Part shown: positions 20,689 to 30,326 of the stretch, in pieces
How the letters are laid out: each line of letters starts with the position of its first letter
Position numbering within the stretch: position 1 is the first letter of the stretch
NCBI GenBank assembly: GCA_020881915.1
Contig: JAJFPB010000011.1
Location: 1,984,001-2,048,000, forward strand
Length of the DNA stretch: 64,000 bases
DNA from: Paramyrothecium sp. XJ0827
Lineage: Eukaryota; Ascomycota; Sordariomycetes; Hypocreales; Stachybotryaceae
Direction: 5' to 3'
Translations under genes and position numbers: made by a program
Notes under the pieces: model-generated
What the model was told of the DNA's origin: nothing
What the model saw: only the letters and a program-made list of their open reading frames with translations
Databases searched by the model: none

Positions 20689-22707
20689 ATGGCTTCTCAG
20701 CGCTCAGGCATTAGCGCTTCCTTCACGGCTACATCATCCCAGACTTCCCTAGCCCCTGGTTCGTCGGTTATCAGCGACAACGGAGATTCTGATGTCGGAG
20801 AGACATCTATTTCGCCGTTGTTAACCTCTCAATTTAAGAAGAAGAAGCGTACGTCGAAGATATGGGATCATACGCCCTTCGGAAGGAATCAGATCGTCCG
20901 TAATACGGAAGGTCAGATTATATGGCGTTGCAAGTACTGTAAAGGGAAGCCTGCCGAATATCTCGAAAATGGAGGCACGGCACACATCTACAAGCACCTT
21001 AAATCTCACACTACTCTCGATATATTAACGCCTAATGAAGAAAGGGCTGCTAAAACAAGGAATCACCTTGTGGAAGCCTTCTCACGGATGTCTCAGAACA
21101 CGAATCCCCTCAAACGCCGTCGATATATGGTCCTCTCCAAATAAGCTTGGTATCCTTGGTATTGTTGCACACTTCATTGATAGCAACGGCGAGCTGGTTT
21201 CATATTGTGTCGCTTTACGAGAGGTACACGGCAAGCATTCAGGAGAGAATCAGGCCCATATTGTGATGAATGTCGTCGAGGACTACGGAATTGTCACCCA
21301 GATTGGATACTTTGTTTCAGACAATGCAGACTCGAATGATACGTTGATGAATTCTCTACAGAAATGCATGCCTCTATCAATTTATTGAGAGAATAATACT
21401 AATGATTAATAGTGTTGAACGAGAGGCACAATATCATATACGACGCGAAACATCACCGCCTTCGTTGTAACGGTCATACCATCAATCTAGCGGCTCATGC
21501 GTTTATGTTCCCAAAAACCGCACCCGACGAAGCCCCTACGAAAAACCAGGTTAAAAAGGACACTACGAGCGAATATATCAAGCCTTCAGACGCTGATATA
21601 TTGAAGTGGTGGAAGGCTGGTCCTCTTGGCAAGCTCCACAACATCGTTGTCTTTATCCGATGTAGTCCACAACGGATACAGAGGTTTAAAGAGATCAGTG
21701 AGAAAAAGGGTCTTCTTCGTGACAACGATACAAGATGGAACTCAAAGTACTACATGATTGAGAGAGCCATTGAGCTCGCAGATCAAATTGATTACTATTG
21801 CTCAAAGGAGAAGGACCTTAAGCTTGATTCGCGTATGCTATATATCCAATTGAGAGGACAACACTAATAGTTTCTAGTTTCCGAACAAGACTAGGCTGAG
21901 CTGAAAAAAATTTGCAACTTCCTCAAGTCATTCACCGATGCCACCAAGGCTGCAGAAGGTCACGCGCATACAATCGATCGAACGCTACCCATAATGGACT
22001 TCCTGCTTAGCAAATTTGAGGCTGCACGAATCGAGTACGCAGATGACGCTTTTATGACGCCTTGTATTGATGCTGGATGGGCGAAACTCGACGCATATTA
22101 CACTCTTACAGAGCGGTCACCTGCTTATGTTGCAGCTATTGTCCTCAGCCCTCATCGAAAGTGGCACTACTTTGACACCGCCTGGGAGGAACATCCTGAG
22201 TGGATTGAGAGCAATAAGACTGCCGTAGAAGATCTCTGGAAGTCTCGTTACGCACCAGTCGCCAAGTCAGCGGAGTCGTCGGCCCAGTCCTTGGTTGAAA
22301 AGCCACTAGTGAAGAACTCGTTTCTTGCATGGGAAGACGAACATGAGGATCCCGAGCTTCCTACCCTATTTGACGAGTATCAGAACTATATATCAGCCCC
22401 AAGAATCAAAGTCAAGGATGTACGAAGGTGGTGGCTTGAGGATACACAACAAACGCTCTATCCAAACCTTTCCAAAATGGCGCTCGATCTTTTGTCAATT
22501 CCTGCGATGTCTGCTGAGCCAGAACGTCTCTTCTCTGATACAAAAATCACCCTCCAAGATCGCAGGAACAGGTTAGGGATTGATATAATTGAGGCAATTG
22601 AGTGCATAAAGTCCTGGTCGAAGACTCACAAATTGGCTTGGGTTGACGACGTTGAGCTGTCTTGGATACAGCTATCATTGGAGAAGAGGAACAGCAGGGT
22701 CTTCTAA
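20689..22707 (+). pseudogene. hAT transposase, internal deletion and nonsense codon
   Basis: The start is ATG 20689. A BED-type zinc finger (SKIWDHTPFGRN, WRCKYCKGKPAEY, IYKHLKSH) is followed directly by AVDIWSSPNKLGILGIVAHF in another frame. About 100-150 residues normally found between these segments are missing. The core has TQIGYFVSDNADSNDTLMNS, then HHRLRCNGHTINLAAHAF and DNDTRWNSKYYM. The C-terminal region has YPNLSKMALDLLSIPAMSAE and PERLFSDTK, the hAT dimerisation motif. Two introns are suggested: 21366..21412 (GC-AG type, TACTAATGA branch, phase kept) and 21833..21877 (GTATGC, CTAATAG, CTAG). TAG at 21892-21894 interrupts the frame after the second intron. The change would be one C-to-T step from a CAG codon, consistent with RIP-like mutation. 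Confidence 0.85.
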
Positions 22708-23171
22708 CATTATACCTGATATTACGAGCAATAGATAGTATGCAAACAATTCAAACTCATAATGCTCGAATCTGTGAAGTTTTCTTTTGACCTCTAGATC
22801 TACCTACTTCATTCTCACACCTAAGCAATAGGAGTGACGTTAAATTAGTCAATTTTGTAGCTTAAGTAAACCCTTAACATACGCGAGCGAGGTCTAGGAA
22901 AACGTTTTCCCGAGCGTTCTCGTTATCTGGCAATAGTATAATCTTATATGTTGACTGTGAATGGCTTCATCTTGTTAGGGTCCGTGAGACTATCTTGAGC
23001 CTCAACCTTACTCAATGTGGTTAGTTTTATGCTTAGGCCATGCGGCTCTTCGCACGCCGTGCGATATGATATTACGATACGATATTGCTTAAATATAGTG
23101 GAATACCGTATACCGTGCAGTGCACCGAATTCCTAAACAATCCAGTGCAGTGTGGCGTTGAAAAAATATCG

Positions 23172-23206
23172 TATCTCCTTGAGTGTGCGAAGGGCACAAG
23201 GATGTA
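23172..23206 (+). repeat. Left 35-bp TIR of piggyBac element
   Basis: It is the exact inverse of 25480..25514. Confidence 0.93.
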
Positions 23207-23253
23207 CCGGACAGGGATCTGATCCAATTAAAACCAGGTAAAATCGAGTGACA

Positions 23254-25370
23254 TTAGGTAACTAGGGAAATTGGCTTATGATAGAAGTCCCAGCATTTGG
23301 CGCCTTTACAAAGAGCTACATTACAAGTCAGACAGCCCCACCGAGGCCTTGTATCTTTCTTCCGTTGCTGCCGTCGCTGCCCTTGTGGCCCGGCCCTGCT
23401 ATTGATGCTATTCGCATCCAATGTCCCTAGGGGCCCCTTTTTCCTAGGGCGTTGAGAGCTCTGAGATCGTGGGCCAATTTGGATGCCTTGACAAGCAAGA
23501 CATCTTCCTTGACCTCGGCTACCGGGTTTATGACTATCTAGGGGCGTGGAAACGTCTCCAGGATTGTAACGCTGCCTGGATGAGCCTGTTTTTCTATAAG
23601 CTTTGAAGATATCGTCAACTAGGGCCTGCTGCCAACGACTTTGAGACTTATACGGCTTCCAAGCCGGCTTGCCGTCTCTCTGTAAAATGAAGCTATTTGT
23701 AAGAGCTGTTGCAAGGAGGAAGGACCAAGTAAGAGCCCGACCAGGGCCCCGGCGCTCACGATGTTGTGTCTGCTGGAAAATAGCCCTCAGTTGGTCAGCT
23801 ATATCTACAGCATTCATTTGATCGTTGTAGTCAGCAGCTATAGACGGCATGGATAACTGTAAGACAGACTCAGAGCCGAATTTCTGCTTGATTGAACGAC
23901 TGTACGGCTGCGTTGAATTGGGCCGCCGGCGGAGACGTACGGTGGTCTCATGGCCCTCGTAAACTGTAGATAAAAACAACACTAGGGCGTTGTCTTTCCA
24001 TGCGATTTGGTTGGCCTTGAAGACGGTCAGTAGGGCATTTCCTATAGCCGGGTTTCCTAGGGCTTCCTACCTTATTGTCCGGCGTGGCCTAGGCCTCATA
24101 TCTACCCCAAGGCCACAGATCTTTTCCCTTTCTATCATTTTCCTTTTCCTTGACAAGACGGCGATACGAGACAGACCACAATTCGTACGGCATGTGCCGG
24201 TGGCCCCGGTCCCTATGATCCTAAGAGCCCTGAAGAGGTCAGGCGACGAGAAAAGGTTGTCAACAATGACATGATATGTATCCGGCGGCAGCTTGGATAC
24301 TAGGGCAACAACGACAGCTTGGGTCGGATTCAACGGCGGTAGCTTGACTGGAAGGCTATCTAAAAGCTCCTAGCTAGCTCATCTGACGGCTCGTCTAAGG
24401 GGTTGATTTCTGACCCGTCAGATGCATCGTCAGACATATCGTCAGACGAGGCCTCGTCTGACGATATGTCTGAGGGCTCGGGCCAAGGGGCTCTTTGAGA
24501 TAGGTCTTCAAGGTCGGCTTCAACGCCGACGGGACCGTATTTTGGTCCGGGTTGATGCCAATACCAGCAAAGCAGATACCCATGAGCACCTAGGATCCAG
24601 ACCTTGAGCCCTGTGGGCGTTGGCTTTGTCTTGATAGTTATCTTATGACGGGAGCGTCTTTGAAGAAGCCGACGATGCCTTCATCGACCCCAATAATGCT
24701 GCCAATTTCAACGAGCCGGACAGAGGCTTCCATCATATGGTTGGACCATTCATTGACCTTGTTGAACGGGTCAGGGACCCCAATCTCAATTGCATCCGGA
24801 TCGTACGTACGCAGCCGTCTTTTTAGTAGGAAAAAACGATCATAGGTCATGAACTGAGCCACCGGATGGTCCGGAACGAATTCGTCGTCTGTAGACGCTT
24901 TCCAATAGTCCTCGTAATGAAATTCCTTATGTAAGGTCATATATATAAGGATCCCTATCCATAGATAGATTTCCTCAATAGATGTGTCTTTCCACTTGCT
25001 CTGACGCCCTGGGCCCTTTTTGGCCCTGCTTTGTATGAGGCCCCGGACCTATCTGTTCAGGTGCTGGGGCCTTGTTTGTATATTTGACCCATTTCCTGAC
25101 TAGTTGGACGGGTAGGAATTCCTGGAATAGCTTCAACGGTGTATTTGGAAGGTCTTGGACGAGGAAATCGCGTGCCGGAACGTTGAATGGCTCAAATTTG
25201 GTCCCGACATTATCGTCCGGCTCAATGTCTGGTCTGCATGTGTTATCTACGGCTTGCTCCCTCGAGCTATTGTCAATCTGTAGCTGCAATAGATAGCTAG
25301 TAGCATCGTTGCCCTGACGGCGGCGGCCGCCGCGTTGTCTGAGGCCTTGGACGGTCAATTGGGGTGCCAT
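23254..25370 (-). pseudogene. piggyBac-type transposase, frameshifted
   Basis: The start is ATG 25370. The fragments are, in order: 25370..24975 N-terminal region; 24940..24638 with HYEDYW and SIIGVDEGIVGFF (first catalytic Asp); a stretch around 24620-24360 in shifting frames with KPTPTGLKVWILGAHGYLL and an acidic Ser/Asp linker; 24333..24067 with NPTQAVVVALV and IVDNLFSSPDLF (second Asp); 23982..23254 with YNDQMNAVDIADQLRAI (third Asp). The end is a Cys-rich tail (RWGCLTCNVALCKGAKCW). All three catalytic Asp contexts of the family are visible, but stops and frame changes between fragments make this copy inactive as read. About 700 codons are spanned, close to the family's usual size. Confidence 0.86.
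24431..24472. repeat. Perfect 42-bp palindrome in the piggyBac acidic linker
   Basis: The arms at 24431..24451 and 24452..24472 are exact reverse complements with no spacer, centred on GAGGCCTC. The palindrome lies in the Ser/Asp-rich linker of the transposase relic, and both strands encode S/D-rich peptide there. Confidence 0.93.
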
Positions 25371-25479
25371 GTCTATGATGTAAGAAGTAGCTGAATTGAA
25401 TACATAGAAAATTAGCTGCAGGGGGTTTTAAAAGTCCCCCTACGTACCGACATGTTGACTGAGACGATGTGGGGGCTGA

Positions 25480-25514
25480 TACATCCTTGTGCCCTTCGCA
25501 CACTCAAGGAGATA
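25480..25514 (-). repeat. Right 35-bp TIR of piggyBac element
   Basis: It is the exact inverse of 23172..23206. Confidence 0.93.
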
Positions 25515-26424
25515 TAGTGAGTCCTAAACACGGCACACGAGGTAGCCAACAGTCACAACATATGATTCGTGAGCATTTACTGATCTTGATGCCGCTTAAT
25601 GAACAGACTCATGTTACAGTATTGCTACCATGATGATTCTGAAGGATTTCCTCATATGTTCCAGTGTTCCTGATGTTTATCCGGTTAACTTACCTTACTA
25701 CAATCATTCGTGCTTGAATCGCCATCCGTGCCACTTTTCCTCGATCATGCGTTGATCCGACCCACGACCCAATGAGCTATTGGGCCCCCTTCCCTTCCGT
25801 AGTATTGGTTAAGTATCGTTGGAAAGTACGGTCGTATGGTCCTGTAATTCTCATAGTCCTGGTATTAGGCGTTGCACTGCTCGAGTGTGGATTGTGATCC
25901 TCGTTTATGACCACCGAGACGCGATTAGCTCGAGCTCATTTCGAGGTTCCTTAGGTAGGGATACTGTTCGAGTTAGTGATACGGATGGAATAGTATTAAA
26001 AAGAGCTTATACCCCTCTGAGATCGTTTAAGTTAGGACCGCCTTGTTTTGCGGAACGTCGGAGGTGTGCCCAATCCGTCGGAGGTGACAGAGAGAGAACT
26101 TGCTCTGCGGCACGTGAAATGACCGAAGCGTTTCGTATGTGATACCGCCCACTTGGGCTATGGAATCGGCTCTAATGATTGCCTTTCTATCTCGACAATC
26201 TAGCTCTCGCAGTGAGATTTTGGTCAACACTTAGCTGAGAGAGGTTATTCCAGAATTGGGGAGGAGCTAAGGGATGATTAAGCATGCGCTTCTTCAGGGT
26301 TTAAGTGTCGGCAGCCCAGGGCTCGTCTAGTCTTGGGCGCTTCGTGCGATTCGTCGAAGAGTACAGGTGGCCGTAAAGTGGAGTGAGGATCGACCAGCTG
26401 ACAACTGCAGCGTATCGGCAACAG
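25515..26424. other. gene-free stretch
   Basis: No recognisable gene, and no continuation of the truncated PIF1-like gene, is visible here. Confidence 0.4.
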
Positions 26425-26733
26425 CTAGTGAGATTTGCCCCTTCTTTTCAAACCACTGTGCTCCGTCTGGCGCGCGTCAGAGGAGGGATGTTGCAGCGAC
26501 GCAAAACCGATGTCAGGTGTCGACATCGACATTTTTTGTGCGTTTGTCGATGCGAGGTCCTTCAAATAATCTTCCCTGAGATATGCTAAGTGTTCTTTGG
26601 CTTGAGCGTGCAATCGGTGAGCTAGAGCTATTTGAGACTTCAATTCTTGGCGAAGCGAATCTTGGTCCACTGTATATCGATACTCAATGGACCATGGGTG
26701 GGACTCCCGATAGTGGCCCATCGCGGCCATCAT
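26425..26733 (-). CDS. Small open frame, unknown
   Basis: The first ATG pair of this frame is near 26733, giving about 102 aa. The sequence is partly helical and charged (DSLRQELKSQIALAHRLHAQ). No family is recognised, and it may be a chance frame or an exon of a decayed gene. No splice sites were assigned. Confidence 0.2.
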   Translation of the reverse strand: MMAAMGHYRESHPWSIEYRYTVDQDSLRQELKSQIALAHRLHAQAKEHLAYLREDYLKDLASTNAQKMSMSTPDIGFASLQHPSSDARQTEHSGLKRRGKSH

Positions 26734-27018
26734 GATGAGGGAGGGTCGCAAGAACCCAATTGTATTATTCAATTAAAAAAAGTCCCTTAAAAGTAGTATG
26801 AGGTGTGTTACTTTCTATAGGCTTACTGACCATAGGCGGTCAATATGATCATGCCGTCATCCTGCATGTAATGATGGTGGGCACGGATAGTTTGCTCCGG
26901 ACACACACCCTTGTGATCCAAAACTCCTGGTTCCTTTTTGATGAGCTAGGGTGTCATCAGACCTAGCCCTGAGAAATGGGCCACGTACCTCGAGGTTTAC
27001 GGAACTGAATGAGCCTGG

Positions 27019-27555
27019 TTGAAGTGGGGATTTGATAAAGTGGGCTTATATGAATATGTTTTCGAGGGCGATGAGTCTTCAAACCATGGGGTCGCTGACG
27101 CACTCGAAGCTCCTGCGTCGAGCAACACTACCCAGACCGACAAGGAAGTGATCAGGTTGGAAGACGAGCTGGACCCCGAGTCTGAACAAGAGTCGAAAGA
27201 AGGCACCGAGTCCGAAGGAGAGTCTGAGGGTGAGACAGTTCATCAACAAGACAAGAAGACCGTGCATCATTTTAGGCCTTTCCGGAAGCGGCGTTACTCA
27301 CTAGAATCGACACTACGGTCAGGCAAGCGGTTTAGGCGGCAGGACCTTGTGGAGAAAAACCTCGAGCTTTGCAAATTAATTGCTATATACATAGCTGAGG
27401 CAACACGTCATTTACAGGCCGTCTCTCATGGCGGGGTGCGAGGACTAAGAGAGCCCGGGACGGACGATCTTGAAGCTGCAATCATTGACTGCAAATCGCT
27501 TTCCAGGCTGCGTGGAGAGATGGAGGCCTCTATTCAGATGATCAATCGTTGGTAA
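27019..27555 (+). CDS. Acidic hypothetical protein fragment
   Basis: The open frame has no ATG near its start, so an upstream exon or decay must be assumed. It encodes a Glu/Ser-rich acidic stretch (ESEQESKEGTESEGESEGE), then a basic FRPFRKRRYS segment, and then a probable helical C-terminal part (ELCKLIAIYIAEATRHLQAV) ending in LRGEMEASIQMINRW. The acidic-basic-helical order suggests a nuclear protein, but no family is recognised. Confidence 0.35.
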   Translation: MKWGFDKVGLYEYVFEGDESSNHGVADALEAPASSNTTQTDKEVIRLEDELDPESEQESKEGTESEGESEGETVHQQDKKTVHHFRPFRKRRYSLESTLRSGKRFRRQDLVEKNLELCKLIAIYIAEATRHLQAVSHGGVRGLREPGTDDLEAAIIDCKSLSRLRGEMEASIQMINRW

Positions 27556-27807
27556 CCAGCTGGATTGAATTTCTAGTGAGATTGAGGCTACGATGTCTGC
27601 ATTGCTGATGATCCTGGCCTGGCCAGAAACTCAAATTGAACTATCGAATCAAGCTCAATGCCCCTGATCACGTCGTGATCTACTCCAGTATAATTGGCGT
27701 GGCAGATTTTATGTCGTATGAAGATGTACGTGTGTTCCTCGCTCACGAGCTACTATCTTCACGCCCTGGAGTGTTTTGAAATACTGTTGCGTAGAGTTCG
27801 ATATCCA

Positions 27808-28803
27808 CTACAGCCTCTCGAACTCGTTAGGTAATCTCTCCCCATTAACCCAAGCCGATACCCCTTGCGCGAAGAGCTCCGGAAACTGCATGTCCCACCC
27901 GTGCGTTGCCTCTCTTAACACAATTGCTCCTGACCCATCCTCAGGCCATACCTCGTCCTGGTTAAGCCGCCTGCTTCTCAATGCATCGGCCGTCCTCTCT
28001 ATCATAGGTACGTCATCTCCTTTCGCCCCCGCGATAGATAGAGTTCGTACTTTCAACTGCCGCACGTGATCCAAAGTGAACGACAAGATCCACGGGAACA
28101 TATCTTGGACCAGCTCCCAGGTGATGTTGTCCCTCATTTCTGCTACCAATTCTTTACTGAGCCTTAGGCCAAGTAGTGAAGCTTGATACTGGTATACCCA
28201 TCCAGGGAGCCAATAAAGCATGAGTCTCATAGAAAAATAGGTCACCGTTGGCCACTTCGCCATGAATAAGCGTGTCCCAACTACTGGAGCAGCGCCTGTG
28301 ACAAAAAGCGAGAGTACAAGGCCAGGCTGGTCCAACGCAAGGCACTGCCCTATGTAGCCGCCCATGGATACACCAACGACGTGAGCTTTTCCGCCGTGGG
28401 CGTACGACCGAATGAGTTGTGCGACATGCCAGGCCGAGTTGTCGGTCGTGCCCGGTCTAATGTGGCGTGACGCGGAATGCAGCGGTAGGTCGGGGAGAAG
28501 GACGTGGAAGTCAGAAAGGTATGGAAGGACGAGCGCAAACTCGAGATGACACGTAAAGCCTCCGTGAAGAAGGACGATAGTTGTCAGCTTATCGTCATTC
28601 CATGAGGTAAATGACAATGACGTGGCAGGTGAATCTGCTAGTGGAAGCGAGACCATGACGAATGGAGCGCAGCCAGGGAGGACTCGAGGTGGGAATAATG
28701 AACGCAACAATGAAACTTCCACAAATATGTCAAGTCTGGGCTTCAGTGGCAAAGTTCTTAAATAGGAGTGTCTAAATGGGAAGGGAAGTTCGTGAAGTGG
28801 CAT
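27808..28803 (-). CDS. Alpha/beta-hydrolase fold protein
   Basis: A single 331-aa exon. The oxyanion-hole strand IVLLHGGF (residues 76-83), nucleophile elbow HVVGVSMGGY with Ser146, a probable acid at Asp263 or Asp264 (GAKGDDVP) and catalytic His301 (EATHGWDM) form a full triad. The fold and size fit soluble hydrolases of the ABHD/epoxide-hydrolase-like group, and the substrate cannot be told. ATG 28803 is the longest start. ATG at 28656 (residue 50, MVSLPLADS) gives 282 aa, a more usual length. A TATTTAAG box about 100 bp upstream of it, inside the longer frame, favours the shorter protein. The left inverted repeat of the 5.2-kb transposon starts 87 bp upstream of ATG 28803. Confidence 0.82.
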   Translation of the reverse strand: MPLHELPFPFRHSYLRTLPLKPRLDIFVEVSLLRSLFPPRVLPGCAPFVMVSLPLADSPATSLSFTSWNDDKLTTIVLLHGGFTCHLEFALVLPYLSDFHVLLPDLPLHSASRHIRPGTTDNSAWHVAQLIRSYAHGGKAHVVGVSMGGYIGQCLALDQPGLVLSLFVTGAAPVVGTRLFMAKWPTVTYFSMRLMLYWLPGWVYQYQASLLGLRLSKELVAEMRDNITWELVQDMFPWILSFTLDHVRQLKVRTLSIAGAKGDDVPMIERTADALRSRRLNQDEVWPEDGSGAIVLREATHGWDMQFPELFAQGVSAWVNGERLPNEFERL

Positions 28804-28889
28804 TGGCTCGGGGTCATTTAAGGGGCCGAGCGACCCCTGCCACCAATTGGCAACAGGCTGGCTTCGGTGTCCGAGTATGGCAGGCTATA

Positions 28890-28911
28890 GGGGTCACTGT
28901 TGCAAAACCCC
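28890..28911 (+). repeat. Left 22-bp TIR
   Basis: GGGGTCACTGTTGCAAAACC plus CC, inverse of 34066..34087 with one mismatch at position 5. Confidence 0.88.
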
Positions 28912-29159
28912 CAAAATAACTACAAAATTGCCAAATTGGGTTAATGACATATTCGCCCTGCCCCGCAGTACATTGACCTATGTACTATCAGCATAAATTT
29001 CCTGATTTTGTGGGCATCACGGACGGTGCAATCGCAGCAACGGGACCGCAGCGGACCAGCTGAGCCCCTTTCAATTCTATTCAAAGCGACACCAGGCGTC
29101 ATGCTGCCATAGGATTAGGAGCCACTGCTCAATTATATTCATTTTCTTCATCTTCGTCA

Positions 29160-30042
29160 TTATCTTCTTCTTCTTCTTCTTCCTCCTCTTCGTCCGCCTT
29201 CTTCTTCGCATGATAGCATTGCTGAACATTGAGTCAGCTGTTGACTTGCATCCAATGATTTGATCACACTCACAACCCAGAGCCGCGCAGCTCCGGCGAT
29301 AGCCTCTAAAGCCACAACCTTTCTCTCCTCGAGACTCTTCTCAGATACCTCGCCAAAGGAAGCCAAAGCGGGAGCTGGTACTGGGGTTCCGGGAGGGGCC
29401 GCAGCACTACCGCAAGCTCGTAATTGTTGTGCCGCGCGCTGTGCAGCGGCATGCCAGGCATCATCCGGATCGCCATCTGCGACATTGACCTGCCGGTTCA
29501 GGTCCCAAAGGTACGCACAGCAGCAAGAGCTGCAGCGGGGACCTAGAGACGCAACTTGGTTAGTGGCTCGCTACTTGACACAGCGCAGAGATGCCTCACC
29601 GGCCTACATGTGTGGCCATTCTTTGCGCAGTCCCAGCATGCAGCACCCGTATCTACGACGTGGATATTAGCGTACGAGATGTATGGCCTCAGTCAACTAA
29701 ACATACTGTCTTGAGAGGCACATTCATGGCCGGGAGCCTTGGTGGCGCGGGTGACGCACTGCCGGCATGGGAAGTGACGTACTGAGCCGCGGGGAGGGTC
29801 TTCTTCGTCTGCTTCTTCTTCTGCTCGGATGGTTAAGTTAGCATCCATCACTTCGCATGAGGACTTGCTGGTTGTACGGTAATCTTTGCCGTGGGCTTGG
29901 GGACGCTGGGTTGAAACAATCTTCTGCTCCTCTTCACCGCAGCGTTCCTGCTGCGAGAGCCCCCATCCGCGCCAAGAGTCTCGCTAATCATTTCGGGATC
30001 GACCGTGGGCGTGACGCCGTTGTTGACCGTGAGCTTTTCCAC
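29160..30042 (-). pseudogene. Transposon companion gene, CxxC zinc-knuckle protein, frameshifted
   Basis: Reading down the minus strand, a basic N-terminal segment (30042..29848) is followed in another frame by ATG 29848 and an acidic stretch. Two Cys clusters then follow: PCRQCVTRATKAPGHEC, and CWDCAKNGHTC after an intron at 29706..29653 (GTATGT, CGTAG). A second intron fits 29599..29543 (GTGAGG, CTAAC branch, CTAG) and leads to VPAAALAAVRTFG. A further one-base shift gives DLNRQVNVADGDPDDAWHAA and a long helical tail ending in an Arg-rich run encoded by a TTC microsatellite (about 29164-29182). Paired Cys clusters suggest zinc or nucleic-acid binding. It sits inside the 5.2-kb element, divergent from the transposase, and is probably an accessory factor. 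Confidence 0.6.
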
Positions 30043-30326
30043 GGGCGCGATGGTATAAAAAGGAAGGTGAAACCGTGGTTAGAAGGGATCTAGGTTCTGT
30101 AAATATCGGTCCTACCCCTGGTTTGGTCGCGCCCCAACCAATGAGCAACCCGACACTAAGCTCCTCTGGGCTAATCACCGCCGCGGGCCAGTTGCAATAC
30201 CGCTGCGGACCAGTGCGGTATCCCAGACTGCATCGCCCCTTTTCATGCTATCAGGACCAAGAGATTCGCCCACCCCATTTTGCAACTTCACCTGCTTTAA
30301 AACAAAACAAAATAAATAAATAAGAG

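Larger units (their letters stand above)
20191..23148 (+). mobile_element. hAT transposon 2 (ends approximate)
   Basis: The boundaries are set by an 8-bp direct repeat AGTGTGGC at 20183-20190 and 23149-23156, the size of a hAT target duplication. I could not find a convincing terminal inverted repeat next to it, so the ends are tentative. Subterminal regions on both sides carry ATACCGTGCAGTGCA (near 20243 and 23111) and many ATATCGTAT-like words. The internal gene is a decayed hAT transposase with an internal deletion. Confidence 0.6.
23172..25514 (-). mobile_element. piggyBac-type transposon with perfect 35-bp TIRs
   Basis: The 2,343-bp element is bounded by perfect 35-bp inverted repeats (23172..23206 and 25480..25514), beginning TATCTCCTTGAGTGTGCGAA. 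It carries a piggyBac transposase relic on the minus strand. A TTAA target site, usual for the superfamily, is not seen next to the ends. It begins about 15 bp right of the putative hAT 2 target repeat, so the two elements are essentially back to back. Confidence 0.85.

Noticed and set aside
29260..29670. Plus-strand 136-codon frame
   Set aside because: It is antisense to the Cys-rich transposon companion gene, whose Cys clusters and introns support the minus strand.
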